Source: CAZKDV01 sp964551645 (GTDB taxonomy: Bacteria > Bacteroidota > Bacteroidia > Bacteroidales > DTU049). Taken from it: 5,673 bases of DNA. Positions within the stretch are counted from its first letter, which is position 1. Each line of letters begins with the position of its first letter. Shown here in pieces: positions 1 through 5,673 of the stretch. A program made the translations under genes and the position numbers. Location: contig CAZKDV010000117.1 of the NCBI GenBank assembly GCA_964551645.1, positions 1-5,673 of the forward strand, in the 5' to 3' direction. The notes beneath the pieces were generated by a model that was not told the origin of the DNA, did no database searches, and saw only the letters and a program-made list of their open reading frames with translations.

Positions 1-303
1 GAATATAACGATGAAAGATTTCCGACATCATTACAATTAGGCTGTGCATTTAGTGCATCAAAAAATGTTGAATTAAGCGCAGAGATTGAAAAAGACATTC
101 AACACAAGCCTTCATTGAAAACTGGAATTGATTACAAACTATTTGATACATTTGTGTTGCGTGCTGGCATTGCAACAAATCCAACTCAAGCTGCATTTGG
201 TTTCGGATTAAACTTAAATAGTTTTGTTATTGACTTTGCCAGTTCATATCACGAAGTTCTCGGTTTTAGCCCTTCAACAGGAATTAGATATAGATTTAAT
301 TGA
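1..303 (+). CDS. C-terminal end of an outer-membrane beta-barrel protein (partial, 5' end outside window)
   Basis: The frame is open from base 1 to the TGA at 301-303, giving 100 residues with no upstream stop, so this is the 3' end of a longer gene. The segment alternates hydrophobic and polar residues in short strands separated by turns (for example TGIDYKLFDTFVLRAGI and FGFGLNLNSFVIDFASSYH) and ends in an aromatic/Arg-rich strand, GIRYRFN. This is the pattern of the last strands of an outer-membrane barrel. The GLNLN...DFASSYH...LGFSP arrangement resembles the PorV/PorQ/FadL-like barrels of Bacteroidota, but too little is visible to name the family. A TTG at 115 could be mistaken for a start; it lies inside the continuous frame and should not be used. 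The next gene begins 5 bp after the stop, or overlaps it by 4 bp if its alternative TTG is used, so the two are probably co-transcribed. The barrel class is fairly secure; the specific role is unknown. Confidence 0.75.
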   Translation, partial: EYNDERFPTSLQLGCAFSASKNVELSAEIEKDIQHKPSLKTGIDYKLFDTFVLRAGIATNPTQAAFGFGLNLNSFVIDFASSYHEVLGFSPSTGIRYRFN

Positions 304-308
304 AAAGT

Positions 309-2408
309 ATGAATTTGCATATTGCTAAAATAATATTACTTTCAATTACTACCTTATTTGTAATTAAATGTGTTCATGCTCAAATTCCAGACACAACAAT
401 AATTGACAACATTATTCAAGATTATCTTGAAGAATTTACCGAATTTGCTGAAAGTGATGTCGATTTCACGGAAATTATTGAACTTTTGGAACAATTGCAA
501 AAAAACCCAATAAACCTCAATCGTGCAGATGCAAACCAGCTTCGAGCCTTGCCGTTTATGTCTGAAATACAAATATCAAATTTGTTAAAACATAAAGAAA
601 TCTTCGGGGAATTGGCAACAATATACGAACTGCAAGCAATTGATGGATTTGATATGGAAACCATACAAAAAATATTGCCTTATGTTGTAGTTACCTCCGA
701 TTTGTCTAAAAGAAAAACATCAATCAATGATATACTGCAAAATGGCAAACATCAGGTATTCATTAGGCACGCCCGAATTTTGCAAGAACAAAACGGTTTT
801 TCTGAAATTGATAAAGAAGATTATCAAAGCAATCCAAACTCGCGATATCTTGGTAGTCCTGACAAAATATATGCAAAATATAGATTTACTTACTACAATA
901 GTTTAAGTGTCGGCATTACGGCTGAAAAAGACGCGGGAGAAGAGTTTTTTAAAGGAAGCATGAAGCAAGGCTTTGATTTTTATTCTGCCCATATTTGGAT
1001 GCGTGATATTGGCATATTAAAAAGTTTGGCAATTGGAGATTATAATTTATCCTTTGGACAAGGAACAAGTTTGTGGACAAATCTTGGTTTTGGAAAATCA
1101 TTTGACATTGCAAGCATGAAGAAAGCTGGCAGAGGAATTACGCCTTACACTTCTGTTGATGAAAACGCTTATATGCGTGGCATAGCAGCATCTTATGCTT
1201 TAGGTTCATTTGAGCTATATGGCTTTTATTCCAATAAAAACATTGGAGGAGGAACATTCTCAATTCCCTCAGACACATTAGACAAAGAAGAATATTATAT
1301 CACATCTCTTAACTCTAGTGGTTTACACAGAACTCCAAACGAATTAGCCAAAAGAAAAAGCATAAATGAAGTTTTATACGGAACAAGATTAGAATACACC
1401 TCATTCAGACTAAGCACAGGAGCTACTATTTACAATACTTCATTTGGGTTTCCATTAGACAGAGACTTGACATTGTATAATCAGTTTGAATTTAATGCAC
1501 AAAATCTTACGGTTGCATCAATAGACTATAGTTATGTGTATAATAATATGAACTTTTTTGGAGAAGCATCGCGCAGCGATAATGGAGGAATGGCATTTTT
1601 ACAAGGGCTTTACTACACTTTGTCAAAAAATGTCAGTTTAGGATTAAACTACAGAAACTTTCAAAAGGAATATCAATCAATTTATGCAAGTGCATTTGGC
1701 GAAAGCAGTAAAGTTAATAATGAACACGGTTTTTATTCCGGAATTGATATTAGAATAAATCCAAAATGGACTTTTAACGGATATGCTGATTTATTTAGTT
1801 TTCCGTGGATGAAATATCAAATTGATGCACCTTCACACGGAAACGATATGTTGGCTCAATTAACGCATCGTTTTTCACGAAACACACAATTTTCTTTTAG
1901 ATATAGGAAAAAAATGAAATATGCAAACACTTCAAATAATGAATTTATTAGAAGTATTGAAAATACTGAAAAATCGAATTACAGAATACATGCGAGCTAC
2001 AAAATAAGTCCTTCAGTTTCATTCAATTCAAGAATTGAAATGCTTACATATCTGAAAGAAAACAATATGCAAACCGGATATCTGATATATCAGGATATTA
2101 TATTAAAACCAAATCAAATTCCATTAAGCATTACTTGTCGCTATGCTCTGTTTGACACACAGTCGTATGATGAACGATTATACGCACATGAGCATGATGT
2201 TTTGTACGCCTATTCAATTCCAGCCTATTACTACAAAGGAAGCAGAGCATACATATTGCTTAAATATTCAATTAATAAATACATTGATATTTGGTTTCGT
2301 TATGCCCAAACATTTTATGCAAATAAACAAACTATTGGCTCAGGCTTAGATGAAATACAAGGGAATTTAAAATCCGAAATAAAAACACAAATCAGAATTC
2401 GTTTTTAA
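309..2408 (+). CDS. Secreted helix-hairpin-helix protein with C-terminal outer-membrane beta-barrel
   Basis: A 699-residue protein when started at ATG 309. A TTG at 300 would add three residues and overlap the upstream stop; I prefer the ATG because it directly begins the signal peptide. Residues 1-24 form a type I signal peptide with likely cleavage after VHA, before Gln25. Cys21 is preceded by Lys, so a lipoprotein box is unlikely. Residues about 66-126 carry a helix-hairpin-helix region: NLNRADANQLRALP resembles the ComEA/T2SK-type 'N-N-A-L-LPG' motif, and a second hairpin lies around ELQAIDGFDMETIQKI. From about residue 140 to the end the sequence is rich in amphipathic strands with Tyr/Phe girdles, closing with IKTQIRIRF, a typical barrel end with terminal Phe. 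The last hundred residues (including IPAYYYKGSRAY and IGSGLDEI) look like a conserved family shared across Bacteroidota, annotated as HhH-domain proteins of unknown function. In ComEA, HhH motifs bind DNA, so surface DNA binding or uptake is possible but only inferred here; HhH modules can also act in protein contacts. Confidence 0.88.
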   Translation: MNLHIAKIILLSITTLFVIKCVHAQIPDTTIIDNIIQDYLEEFTEFAESDVDFTEIIELLEQLQKNPINLNRADANQLRALPFMSEIQISNLLKHKEIFGELATIYELQAIDGFDMETIQKILPYVVVTSDLSKRKTSINDILQNGKHQVFIRHARILQEQNGFSEIDKEDYQSNPNSRYLGSPDKIYAKYRFTYYNSLSVGITAEKDAGEEFFKGSMKQGFDFYSAHIWMRDIGILKSLAIGDYNLSFGQGTSLWTNLGFGKSFDIASMKKAGRGITPYTSVDENAYMRGIAASYALGSFELYGFYSNKNIGGGTFSIPSDTLDKEEYYITSLNSSGLHRTPNELAKRKSINEVLYGTRLEYTSFRLSTGATIYNTSFGFPLDRDLTLYNQFEFNAQNLTVASIDYSYVYNNMNFFGEASRSDNGGMAFLQGLYYTLSKNVSLGLNYRNFQKEYQSIYASAFGESSKVNNEHGFYSGIDIRINPKWTFNGYADLFSFPWMKYQIDAPSHGNDMLAQLTHRFSRNTQFSFRYRKKMKYANTSNNEFIRSIENTEKSNYRIHASYKISPSVSFNSRIEMLTYLKENNMQTGYLIYQDIILKPNQIPLSITCRYALFDTQSYDERLYAHEHDVLYAYSIPAYYYKGSRAYILLKYSINKYIDIWFRYAQTFYANKQTIGSGLDEIQGNLKSEIKTQIRIRF

Positions 2409-2427
2409 CATAAATTCTATTCTTAAT

Positions 2428-3153
2428 ATGAAGAAAAAAACACTTTCAATAATTATTCCTGCCTATAACGAAGCAAAAACCATACATCTAATTTTGGATA
2501 AAATTTTGGAAGTAGAATTGTTGAATAATATTGAAAAAGAGATAATAATTATCAATGATGCTTCAAAAGATGATACTAAATTAGCTATTGAAACATATAT
2601 TGCCTCATGCTTAAATGAAAACATAGTGTTATATAATCAAGAGAAAAACAAAGGCAAAGGTGCGGCTATTAGAAAAGGAATTGAAATTGCAAGTGGCGAT
2701 TATATAATTATTCAAGATGCTGATTTAGAATACAATCCTAAGGAGTATAACATATTATTGAAGCCTATGATAGATGAATTTGCAGATGTAGTTTACGGTT
2801 CAAGATTTATTGGCGGAAATCCTCATAGAATATTATTCTTTTGGCATAGCATTGGCAATAAATTTCTCACTTTTTTATCTAATGTATTTACAAACCTCAA
2901 CCTGACGGATATGGAAACATGTTACAAACTGTTCCGTTCTGATATTATTAAAAACATTAAACTTAGAGAAAACAGATTTGGCTTTGAGCCCGAAGTAACT
3001 GCAAAAATATCTCGTATTCCAAAAATTAGAATTTATGAAGTCGGAATTTCTTATTATGGTCGTACTTATGAGGAAGGAAAAAAAATAAGTGCAAAAGACG
3101 GTTTTAGGGCGATATGGTGTATTATAAAATATGGCTTGTTTAAATCAAAATAA
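2428..3153 (+). CDS. Family 2 glycosyltransferase, DPM1-like, soluble
   Basis: A 241-residue GT-A fold glycosyltransferase of family GT2. Visible motifs in order: the nucleotide-binding strand SIIIPAYNE (residues 7-15), IINDASKDDT with Asp44 (41-50), the NKGKGAAIRKG loop (74-84), the metal-binding DxD as QDADLEYNP with Asp97 and Asp99, YGSRF (123-127), and the acceptor-side TDMETCYKLFR (160-170) followed by ENRFGFEPE (181-189) and GRTYEEGKKI (211-220). The last three are typical of the dolichol/polyprenyl-phosphate mannosyltransferase-like group, which moves a sugar from a nucleotide donor to a lipid phosphate at the cytoplasmic membrane face. No C-terminal membrane helices or GtrA-like domain are present, so it should be cytoplasmic or peripheral. 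The actual donor and acceptor cannot be read from sequence. The ATG lies 19 bp after the upstream stop with no Shine-Dalgarno sequence, as expected in Bacteroidota; it may be co-transcribed with the barrel genes, but a functional link is not evident. Confidence 0.92.
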   Translation: MKKKTLSIIIPAYNEAKTIHLILDKILEVELLNNIEKEIIIINDASKDDTKLAIETYIASCLNENIVLYNQEKNKGKGAAIRKGIEIASGDYIIIQDADLEYNPKEYNILLKPMIDEFADVVYGSRFIGGNPHRILFFWHSIGNKFLTFLSNVFTNLNLTDMETCYKLFRSDIIKNIKLRENRFGFEPEVTAKISRIPKIRIYEVGISYYGRTYEEGKKISAKDGFRAIWCIIKYGLFKSK

Positions 3154-3319
3154 GCGTATAAAACAAAAAACTTTTTTTCGACCATTTATGAATTTCACTA
3201 AGTTATTGATAACTTTTTGGGTTAATTTCATTATTGCTCCGCTATATAGATAACAAAAATAGCAAATAGGTCAAAAGGAATAAAAACACCTTAATAATGA
3301 ATGATATTCCCAATTTGTA
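3154..3319. other. Convergent intergenic region
   Basis: This 166-bp gap separates the glycosyltransferase and pyrD, which end facing each other. It is very AT-rich and I see no open frame or RNA gene. It contains an A-tract followed by C and a T-tract (3165-3178), the perfect inverted repeat listed separately at 3200-3215, and short weak complementary pairs such as GCTAT at 3241-3245 with ATAGC at 3259-3263. It presumably contains transcription end points for both strands, but no strong GC-rich terminator hairpin is present. Confidence 0.6.
3200..3218 (+). terminator. Possible weak hairpin terminator between convergent genes
   Basis: AAGTTATTGATAACTT (3200-3215) is a perfect inverted repeat with 7-bp arms and a 2-base centre. 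The right arm runs into a short T-tract ending at 3218. The stem has only one G-C pair and would need to open a few bases for a stable loop, so it is thermodynamically weak. Its place 46 bp after the glycosyltransferase stop, and the absence of a better hairpin in the gap, are the main support. The repeat is symmetric and could act for either strand. It may also be chance in such AT-rich sequence. Confidence 0.28.
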
Positions 3320-4231
3320 TCAATTTTTTAATCCTCCAATAATATCATCAATACTGCCAAATCCATGTTTATCAAGATAGTTTTTAATACCCGAAACAAT
3401 TTCAATTGAAACTGCCGGATTTACAAAATTTGCTGTTCCTATTTGTATGGCACTTGCTCCTGCCAAAAAGAACTCTATTGCATCATCTGCATTCATTATT
3501 CCACCTAAGCCGATAATTGGAATTTTAACAGCATTATATACTTGCCAAACCATTCGCAATGCAATAGGCTTAACGGCAGGTCCTGACAAGCCACCAACAA
3601 TAGTAGATAATTTTGGTTTTCGGGTGTTAATATCAATCGCCATTCCTAATATTGTATTAATCAATGAAACGGCATCTGCACCTTCATCTTCAACTGTTTT
3701 GGCAATTTCGGCAATATTTGTAACATTAGGCGATAATTTAACTATCAATGTTTTAGGATATACTTTTCGGATTTCTTTGGTAATTTGAGCTGCCGAACTG
3801 CATGAAGTTCCGAAAGCCATTCCACCTTCTTTAACATTTGGACACGATATATTTAGCTCAATAGCCGGAATATGCTCTAAAGTTGATAATTTTTCGGCAA
3901 CCACTACATAATCATCTATTTTTGAACCTGATACATTAACAACTACATTGGTTTTATAATGCTTTATTTGTGGATATATTTTGTCTATAAAATAATCTAT
4001 TCCTTTATTTTGCAAGCCCACAGAATTTAACATACCTGAAGGCGTTTCTGCCATGCGAGGATAATCGTTGCCTTGACGAGGCTCAAGTGTTGTTCCTTTA
4101 ACTATTATTCCTCCCAAATCGTCAATATTGATAAAGTCTTCAAACTCAATTCCAAAGCCAAAAGTTCCACTTGCCGTAAAAATGGGATTTTTGCAATACA
4201 AGTTTCCAATATTTACATCTACTTTTGCCAT
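3320..4231 (-). CDS. pyrD: Dihydroorotate dehydrogenase class 1B, catalytic (FMN) subunit PyrD
   Basis: A 303-residue cytosolic TIM-barrel flavoprotein, full length for the family. It oxidises (S)-dihydroorotate to orotate in de novo UMP synthesis, passing electrons from FMN to the PyrK subunit and on to NAD+. Family signatures are all visible: ASGTFGFG near the N-terminus (20-27), VKGTTLEPRQGN (44-55), the substrate-binding NSVGLQN (69-75), NISCPN (127-132) with Cys130 as the catalytic base that defines class 1, KLSPNV (165-170), GGLSGPA (213-219), the phosphate-binding GLGGI (241-245) and IGTA (264-267). Cys rather than Ser as the base, together with an adjacent pyrK, assigns it to class 1B rather than the membrane-bound, quinone-linked class 2. 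The ATG at 4231 follows the pyrK stop after only 3 bp, so translation is probably coupled. No Shine-Dalgarno sequence is present. No damaged motif was seen. Confidence 0.97.
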   Translation of the reverse strand: MAKVDVNIGNLYCKNPIFTASGTFGFGIEFEDFINIDDLGGIIVKGTTLEPRQGNDYPRMAETPSGMLNSVGLQNKGIDYFIDKIYPQIKHYKTNVVVNVSGSKIDDYVVVAEKLSTLEHIPAIELNISCPNVKEGGMAFGTSCSSAAQITKEIRKVYPKTLIVKLSPNVTNIAEIAKTVEDEGADAVSLINTILGMAIDINTRKPKLSTIVGGLSGPAVKPIALRMVWQVYNAVKIPIIGLGGIMNADDAIEFFLAGASAIQIGTANFVNPAVSIEIVSGIKNYLDKHGFGSIDDIIGGLKN

Positions 4232-4234
4232 AAT

Positions 4235-5023
4235 TTATTTGTTTATCCACTCTTCGATATCGGTAACATAAAAAACAGGTCCTTCTGTACATGTACAAAC
4301 ATTTCCGGAATTAGTTTTAACAACGCAACATAAACACACTCCAATTCCGCAAGCCATAAGATTTTCGAGCGAAACTTGACAAGGAATATTTAATGACAAA
4401 GTTAATTTTCCAATAGCTTTGGTCATTCGTTCGGGACCGCAAACATAGATTTGAGAATATGACCTAAGATTATTTTTAATAATATCATGCTGAGTAACAA
4501 GTCCTTTTTGCCCTTCGCTACCATCTTCTGTCATAATATGAACATTCCCAAACTGGCGATATTTATCAAAAAAAACAGTATCACTTTTATCTTTTGCACC
4601 TAACAAAATATCGGGAATAATTCCTGTTTTTTTTAAATATCTTGACAAATATAAAAGTGGGGCAGCACCGCACCCTCCGCCAATCAGCAACACATCATCA
4701 TTTGGCGACAATACAAATCCATTACCCAAAGGATAAACAACATTTATTTTATTGCCCACCTCTAAATTAGTTAATGTTCGAGTTCCTTCTCCAATGATTT
4801 TAATCCATAAAGATAATTTTTGAGTTTCTTCATCCCAATCATGTATGGAAAAAGGACGACGCAAAAAAACTTGAGGATTATTTTCAACAAGCAATTCAAT
4901 AAATTGTCCCGGAACAATTTTAGGTTTAGATATAGTTTTACACTCTAAATACAAATGTGTATTTACAATATCCTTTTTAAGGACAATTATGTCTTCTATT
5001 CTTTTTTTACTTGTGTTTAGCAT
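4235..5023 (-). CDS. pyrK: Dihydroorotate dehydrogenase class 1B, electron-transfer subunit PyrK
   Basis: A 262-residue iron-sulfur flavoprotein of the ferredoxin-NADP reductase superfamily that takes electrons from FMN in PyrD through a 2Fe-2S cluster and FAD to NAD+. Domains in order: an N-terminal FAD-binding barrel (about 8-103) with RRPFSIHD (55-62) and IGEGTRTL (77-84); a nucleotide-binding domain (about 108-215) starting at LLIGGGCGAAPLLYLS and including YVCGPERM (193-200); and a C-terminal cluster domain. The expected cluster ligands are Cys225, Cys230, Cys233 and Cys245, in MACGIGVC, the following CC pair and CTEGPVF. Two further cysteines, 232 and 243, sit beside the ligands. Length is normal for the family. 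ATG 5023 lies 9 bp after the preceding gene's stop. Related sulfide dehydrogenase/NfnA subunits share this fold, but the adjacent pyrD makes PyrK the clear choice. Confidence 0.96.
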   Translation of the reverse strand: MLNTSKKRIEDIIVLKKDIVNTHLYLECKTISKPKIVPGQFIELLVENNPQVFLRRPFSIHDWDEETQKLSLWIKIIGEGTRTLTNLEVGNKINVVYPLGNGFVLSPNDDVLLIGGGCGAAPLLYLSRYLKKTGIIPDILLGAKDKSDTVFFDKYRQFGNVHIMTEDGSEGQKGLVTQHDIIKNNLRSYSQIYVCGPERMTKAIGKLTLSLNIPCQVSLENLMACGIGVCLCCVVKTNSGNVCTCTEGPVFYVTDIEEWINK

Positions 5024-5032
5024 GGTCTATGC

Positions 5033-5467
5033 TTACTCTTCTGTTTTTTCTTCTGTTTTATTATTTTCCTCAGCTTTCTCTTCTTCAAAAACCAACATAT
5101 CATTTTTTTGAAGCAAATTATACCACGATATAATTTTTTTCATATCTGAAAGATAAACCCTATCTCTGTCATACTCAGGCAAAACTTTTTCAAAGAAACT
5201 ACGAATTTCATTCTCTGCTGATTTATGACTAATTGCTTGTTCTCCATTTGCTTGTTCTTTCATATTTTTCAAAACATCAACAAGTTTAATTTCATCTGTT
5301 TCGGTAAAAACAATAATGTCAGCGATAGATGTAATTTTATTTGATGCCGATATTGGCTGTTTTCGTCCATCAATTAGAGATTCAGCAATAAAACCGCTAC
5401 GACTTTGCGATAGCACTTTAAAAAGTCCACTTTTTTCTGATACAACAATAATTTTAGTAAAGTCCAT
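5033..5467 (-). CDS. DUF5606-like conserved Bacteroidota protein, function unknown
   Basis: A 144-residue, apparently cytoplasmic protein with no signal peptide or membrane segment. The features I recognise are an N-terminal GLFKVLSQSRSGFIAESL stretch (14-31), SIADIIVFTETDE (47-59), and a C-terminal RSFFEKVLPEYDRDRV (89-104) followed by SDMKKIISWYNLL (107-119). This matches my memory of the DUF5606 family, found in Bacteroidota and without a known function; a domain search was not possible. The first half looks like a small beta-rich domain and the second half is helical. Residues from about 127 to the end form a Glu/Lys-rich acidic tail that is probably disordered. It is the first gene of the run leading into pyrK (9-bp gap) and pyrD, which suggests co-expression with pyrimidine synthesis, but the pairing may just be conserved order. 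ATG 5467 fits the promoter-like boxes a short distance upstream. Confidence 0.8.
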   Translation of the reverse strand: MDFTKIIVVSEKSGLFKVLSQSRSGFIAESLIDGRKQPISASNKITSIADIIVFTETDEIKLVDVLKNMKEQANGEQAISHKSAENEIRSFFEKVLPEYDRDRVYLSDMKKIISWYNLLQKNDMLVFEEEKAEENNKTEEKTEE

Positions 5468-5482
5468 AAATCAATTTTTTTT

Positions 5483-5512
5483 CAAAAATACACAGAAAAT
5501 TTGAAATTCAAA
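5483..5512 (-). promoter_or_regulatory. Candidate Bacteroidota promoter P2, overlapping P1
   Basis: On the minus strand, TATTTTTG (5490-5483) also fits TAnnTTTG, with TTTG (5512-5509) 18 bp upstream as the -33 box. That TTTG is itself the end of the P1 -7 element. The site ends only 15 bases before the ATG, giving a very short leader. AT-rich DNA yields such matches by chance, so this is the weaker of the two. Confidence 0.3.
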
Positions 5513-5537
5513 GATAATAGTTTACCCCATTGAGCAA
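5509..5537 (-). promoter_or_regulatory. Candidate Bacteroidota promoter P1 for the DUF5606-pyrK-pyrD run
   Basis: Read on the minus strand, TATCTTTG (5516-5509) fits the Bacteroidota -7 consensus TAnnTTTG exactly. A TTG at 5537-5535 lies 18 bp upstream as a -33 box, slightly shorter than the usual spacing of about 20. Transcription would start roughly 35-40 bases before the ATG at 5467. The -33 box overlaps one arm of the inverted repeat at 5529-5566, so a protein binding that repeat could affect this promoter; that is speculation. Confidence 0.45.
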
Positions 5538-5566
5538 TTTGCAAGACAAATAGAAATTTGCTCAAT
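5529..5566. repeat. Inverted repeat with 9-bp perfect arms
   Basis: ATTGAGCAA (5529-5537) is exactly mirrored by TTGCTCAAT (5558-5566) across a 20-base centre. With one bulged T at 5557 the stem could extend by three more A-T pairs (5538-5540 with 5554-5556). There is no T-tract directly after either arm, so a terminator is unlikely. It sits immediately upstream of the pyr-run promoter candidates. It could be an operator, the end of a dispersed repeat, or an RNA stem in a transcript coming from beyond the window; the sequence does not decide. Confidence 0.45.
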
Positions 5567-5673
5567 TCCACGAAGAAATTCGGATATTCAGCAATATTGA
5601 GTGATTTAAACTTATTGCTATGAAGTATAATGGTTTAAGAGCTTGGTGTTTGGGCGAGGATTATAGCAACAAC
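5567..5673. other. Unassigned right-edge sequence
   Basis: No complete gene is visible in these bases. A plus-strand frame beginning at ATG 5620 (MKYNGLRAWCLGEDYSNN) stays open to the window edge, but it is only 18 codons and has no supporting signature. Minus-strand frames are interrupted by stops. The last 35 bases are near 49% G+C, clearly higher than the flanking intergenic DNA, which hints at a coding, RNA or repeat sequence continuing to the right. I did not recognise it. Confidence 0.3.

Noticed and set aside
309..380. Lipoprotein signal with Cys21 as the lipidated residue
   Set aside because: Lys precedes the cysteine and the small residues of a lipobox are missing; cleavage after VHA fits better.
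354..664. Two minus-strand open frames of 72 and 80 codons
   Set aside because: Both are antisense to the N-terminal coding part of the HhH/barrel gene and only reflect its codon pattern.
2143..2349. Plus-strand open frame of 68 codons
   Set aside because: It is out of frame inside the conserved C-terminal barrel region of the HhH gene.
3165..3178. A-tract, C, T-tract as a terminator hairpin after the glycosyltransferase
   Set aside because: The arms are pure A/T with a single central base, leaving no room for a loop without losing much of the stem.
3447..3788. Plus-strand open frame of 113 codons
   Set aside because: It lies wholly antisense to pyrD, whose motifs are intact, and its translation shows no recognisable domain.
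4073..4333. Plus-strand open frame of 86 codons
   Set aside because: It is antisense across the pyrK-pyrD junction and has no family signature.
5316..5504. Plus-strand open frame of 62 codons
   Set aside because: It is antisense to the start of the DUF5606-like gene and extends through its candidate promoters.
5567..5673. CRISPR array or tracrRNA at the right edge
   Set aside because: No direct repeat unit recurs at regular spacing and no cas-like gene is present in the window.

Overview
This AT-rich window looks like chromosomal core sequence from a member of the Bacteroidota. Four things point that way. There is an outer-membrane helix-hairpin-helix/beta-barrel protein of a type I associate with that phylum. 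There is a DUF5606-type protein. Start codons lack Shine-Dalgarno sequences, and there are promoter-like boxes of the Bacteroidota TTTG / TAnnTTTG type. The two-subunit, NAD-dependent (class 1B) dihydroorotate dehydrogenase suggests an anaerobic lineage such as Bacteroidales rather than an aerobic flavobacterium; this is an inference.

Left half, plus strand (1-3153): three co-directional genes. The first is the 3' end of an outer-membrane beta-barrel protein, cut by the window edge. The second is a secreted protein of about 700 residues with an N-terminal helix-hairpin-helix region followed by a long predicted beta-barrel. The third is a soluble family 2 glycosyltransferase resembling the dolichol/undecaprenyl-phosphate mannosyltransferase group. 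Their spacing (5 bp and 19 bp) would allow one transcript. The first two belong at the cell surface; the third is a cytoplasmic sugar transferase whose link to them is unclear.

Middle (3154-3319): a 166-bp gap between convergent genes, with a weak A/T-rich hairpin that may serve as a terminator.

Right half, minus strand (5467 down to 3320): a compact set in the order DUF5606-like gene, pyrK, pyrD, with gaps of 9 and 3 bp, probably one operon. PyrK (FAD, 2Fe-2S) and PyrD (FMN) together form the class 1B enzyme that oxidises dihydroorotate to orotate with NAD+, the fourth step of de novo pyrimidine synthesis. Two tandem promoter-like sites lie just upstream of the DUF5606-like gene.

Right edge (5468-5673): no complete gene. 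It holds those promoter candidates, a 9-bp perfect inverted repeat and a relatively GC-rich tail running off the window, which I could not identify. I see no convincing novel system, mobile element, CRISPR array, tRNA or rRNA here. The most unusual items are the surface helix-hairpin-helix/barrel protein, the operon link between DUF5606 and pyrimidine synthesis, and the unexplained right-edge sequence.
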